Assembly (NCBI RefSeq): GCF_001591545.1
Contig: NZ_BCVC01000003.1
Location: 1 to 64,000, forward strand
Length of the DNA: 64,000 nt
From: Lederbergia lenta NBRC 16444
GTDB taxonomy: Bacteria; Bacillota; Bacilli; Bacillales; Bacillaceae_C
Direction of reading: 5' to 3'
Made by a program: the position numbers and the translations under genes. Under the pieces are notes generated by a model that made no database searches, was not told the origin of the DNA, and saw only the letters and a program-made list of their open reading frames with translations. This document shows positions 63,009 to 64,000 of the stretch, one piece after another; the stretch's first letter is position 1; every line of letters starts with the position of its first letter.

Positions 63009-63734
63009 TTAATTGAATACTTCTATACCTGTTCTTTGTAAAAGCTCCGACACCGTTACAAATGTATATCCTTCCTTTTTCAGTGCTGGTAAAATATCTT
63101 GCAGTGCTTCTACGGTTTGAGAACGATCTCCACCTGCATCATGGAATAATACAATATCTCCAGGCCTGGCTCCTGATAGTACCTTTGAAACAATTTTATT
63201 TACCCCTGGTCTTTTCCAGTCTTGTGTATCTTGATGCCATGACCACATAATGACTCTAAATCCCTGTTGAACTGCAGTGTTAACAATTCTTTCATTATAT
63301 TCACCTCCAATTGGTCGGTAAAATAAGGGATATGCACCAGTGATATTGTAGATTACTTCATCTGTTTTCCTTAACTCCTCTTCCAATTTATCCTGATTTG
63401 AATAAGAGTGTGTATATGTATGATTGGCTATTTCATGTCCTTCAATTTTTTCTCTGCTAATAAGGTGAGGAAATTTTTTCGCATGCTCACCAATGACGAA
63501 AAATGTTGCTTTCGCATTATATTTTGCAAGCACATCTAAAATTTGTGGAGTATAAACTGAATGTGGCCCATCATCAAAAGTAAGAGCAATCACTTTCTCC
63601 TCCGCTTTAATATCCCAAATAACATCCCCTGTTTTTTCAAAGTAAGCTCGACCATGTTCCTCCGCACCGGAATAACTTCCAGTGACAAAAAATAGAATGA
63701 AGATTATACCTATATTACATACTAACAGTTTCAT
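63009..63734 (-). CDS. Polysaccharide deacetylase (NodB family), exported
   Basis: This 241-aa protein has a signal peptide (KLLVCNIGIIFILFFVTGSYSG). The NodB domain carries ALTFDDGPHS (motif 1), HEIANHTYTHS (motif 2, metal His pair), FYRPIGGEYN (motif 3), MWSWHQDTQDW (motif 4) and ILFHDAGGDRS (motif 5). It probably removes acetyl groups from peptidoglycan or chitin-like polymers outside the cell. Motif 3 reads RPIGGE where RPPxG is usual. The ATG follows GGAGGAATGA. Confidence 0.92.
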   Translation of the reverse strand: MKLLVCNIGIIFILFFVTGSYSGAEEHGRAYFEKTGDVIWDIKAEEKVIALTFDDGPHSVYTPQILDVLAKYNAKATFFVIGEHAKKFPHLISREKIEGHEIANHTYTHSYSNQDKLEEELRKTDEVIYNITGAYPLFYRPIGGEYNERIVNTAVQQGFRVIMWSWHQDTQDWKRPGVNKIVSKVLSGARPGDIVLFHDAGGDRSQTVEALQDILPALKKEGYTFVTVSELLQRTGIEVFN

Positions 63735-63883
63735 CCTTCATTCCTCCTTCCCTATCCTCCTAATTATTGTGTGTTGATGCCCCTTGGATTATACCGAACG
63801 AGCATGAAGAATATGACGCTCAATAATCTCCAGAAAAATGGCAACATTCTTTTAATAGGAATGCCGCCCACTCGTTTTTTATT

Positions 63884-64000
63884 TTATTCTTTCTTTTCTT
63901 TTTGCTTTTCGTTTGCCATAAATAGAGCGAAAGGTTGATTAGCACCTGTCATTAATTTATACACATAAGAAGATGTTAAGCGATAGCCATTTTCTACTTT
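63884..64000 (-). CDS. 3' end of an unidentified gene (partial, cut by window end)
   Basis: The minus strand is open from the window edge to a TAA at 63884, giving 38 residues, VENGYRLTSSYVYKL near the start and ending NEKQKEKKE. The basic, charged tail and lack of stops suggest the C-terminus of a real protein whose beginning is beyond 64000. The family cannot be told. Confidence 0.5.
   Translation of the reverse strand, partial: KVENGYRLTSSYVYKLMTGANQPFALFMANEKQKEKKE

Overview
The window looks like chromosome of a low-GC, spore-former-type Bacillaceae bacterium (Oceanobacillus/Virgibacillus-like in flavour; genus is inference). The reasons are AGGAGG-type ribosome binding sites with frequent TTG/GTG starts, T-box and TPP leaders, CcpA-type cre sites, MscL/SipS/YitT/YesMN-type genes and Bacillales intergenic repeats. 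Most genes lie on the minus strand. No rRNA, tRNA, CRISPR array, transposase or phage gene was seen.

Region by region. 1-240 is a truncated dispersed repeat. 288-5813 is trpDCFBA with two tandem tryptophan T-box leaders and a clear promoter, but no trpE or trpG. 5838-9300 holds a YitT protein, a LysR/EamA divergent pair and a small hydrophilic protein. 9455-15303 is a peptide ABC importer (two ATPases, two permeases) with its binding protein transcribed divergently. 15346-19125 is a TPP-riboswitch-controlled ThiXYZ importer for thiamine precursors that also encodes an MTH1187-type thiamine-binding protein and a TatD-like hydrolase. 19206-20756 holds a TIGR01777 epimerase and an unknown protein.

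20935-30926 is the most interesting block. A CdaR regulator faces a minus-strand gene set: glycerate kinase, KdgT-family permease, a LarA nickel-pincer racemase/epimerase homologue, a split UxaA-type dehydratase, and the complete nickel-pincer cofactor pathway LarE-LarB-LarC. A near-perfect cre site sits just downstream of the kinase promoter. Together they look like a catabolic pathway in which a nickel-dependent racemase feeds a hydroxy-acid or sugar acid into dehydration and phosphorylation. The true substrate is unknown.

31018-43247 holds a SulP anion transporter, two MMPL transporters (one behind its own MarR repressor), a nitroreductase, pyrimidine-nucleoside phosphorylase, YceI, MscL and signal peptidase I. 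43312-46770 is an ABC-2 exporter operon with its own DesK/DesR-like two-component system (same order as B. subtilis yvfRSTU). 46885-50117 is a glycine-betaine-type OpuA importer with the binding-protein gene first.

51188-60695 is a YesMN-type carbohydrate system: histidine kinase, AraC-type response regulator, a sensor-adjacent binding protein, a second paralogous binding protein, two permeases and a YesL protein. The transport promoter carries two 12-bp direct repeats 21 bp apart, a -35/-10 pair and a cre-like site. A triple-PAS kinase, a polysaccharide deacetylase and the 3' end of an unknown gene close the window.

A family of 21-bp-period tandem repeats (core TTACTGGCCGTC) occurs in three separate intergenic regions, near 8.9, 29.7 and 39.1 kb. 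It is not explained by any gene.
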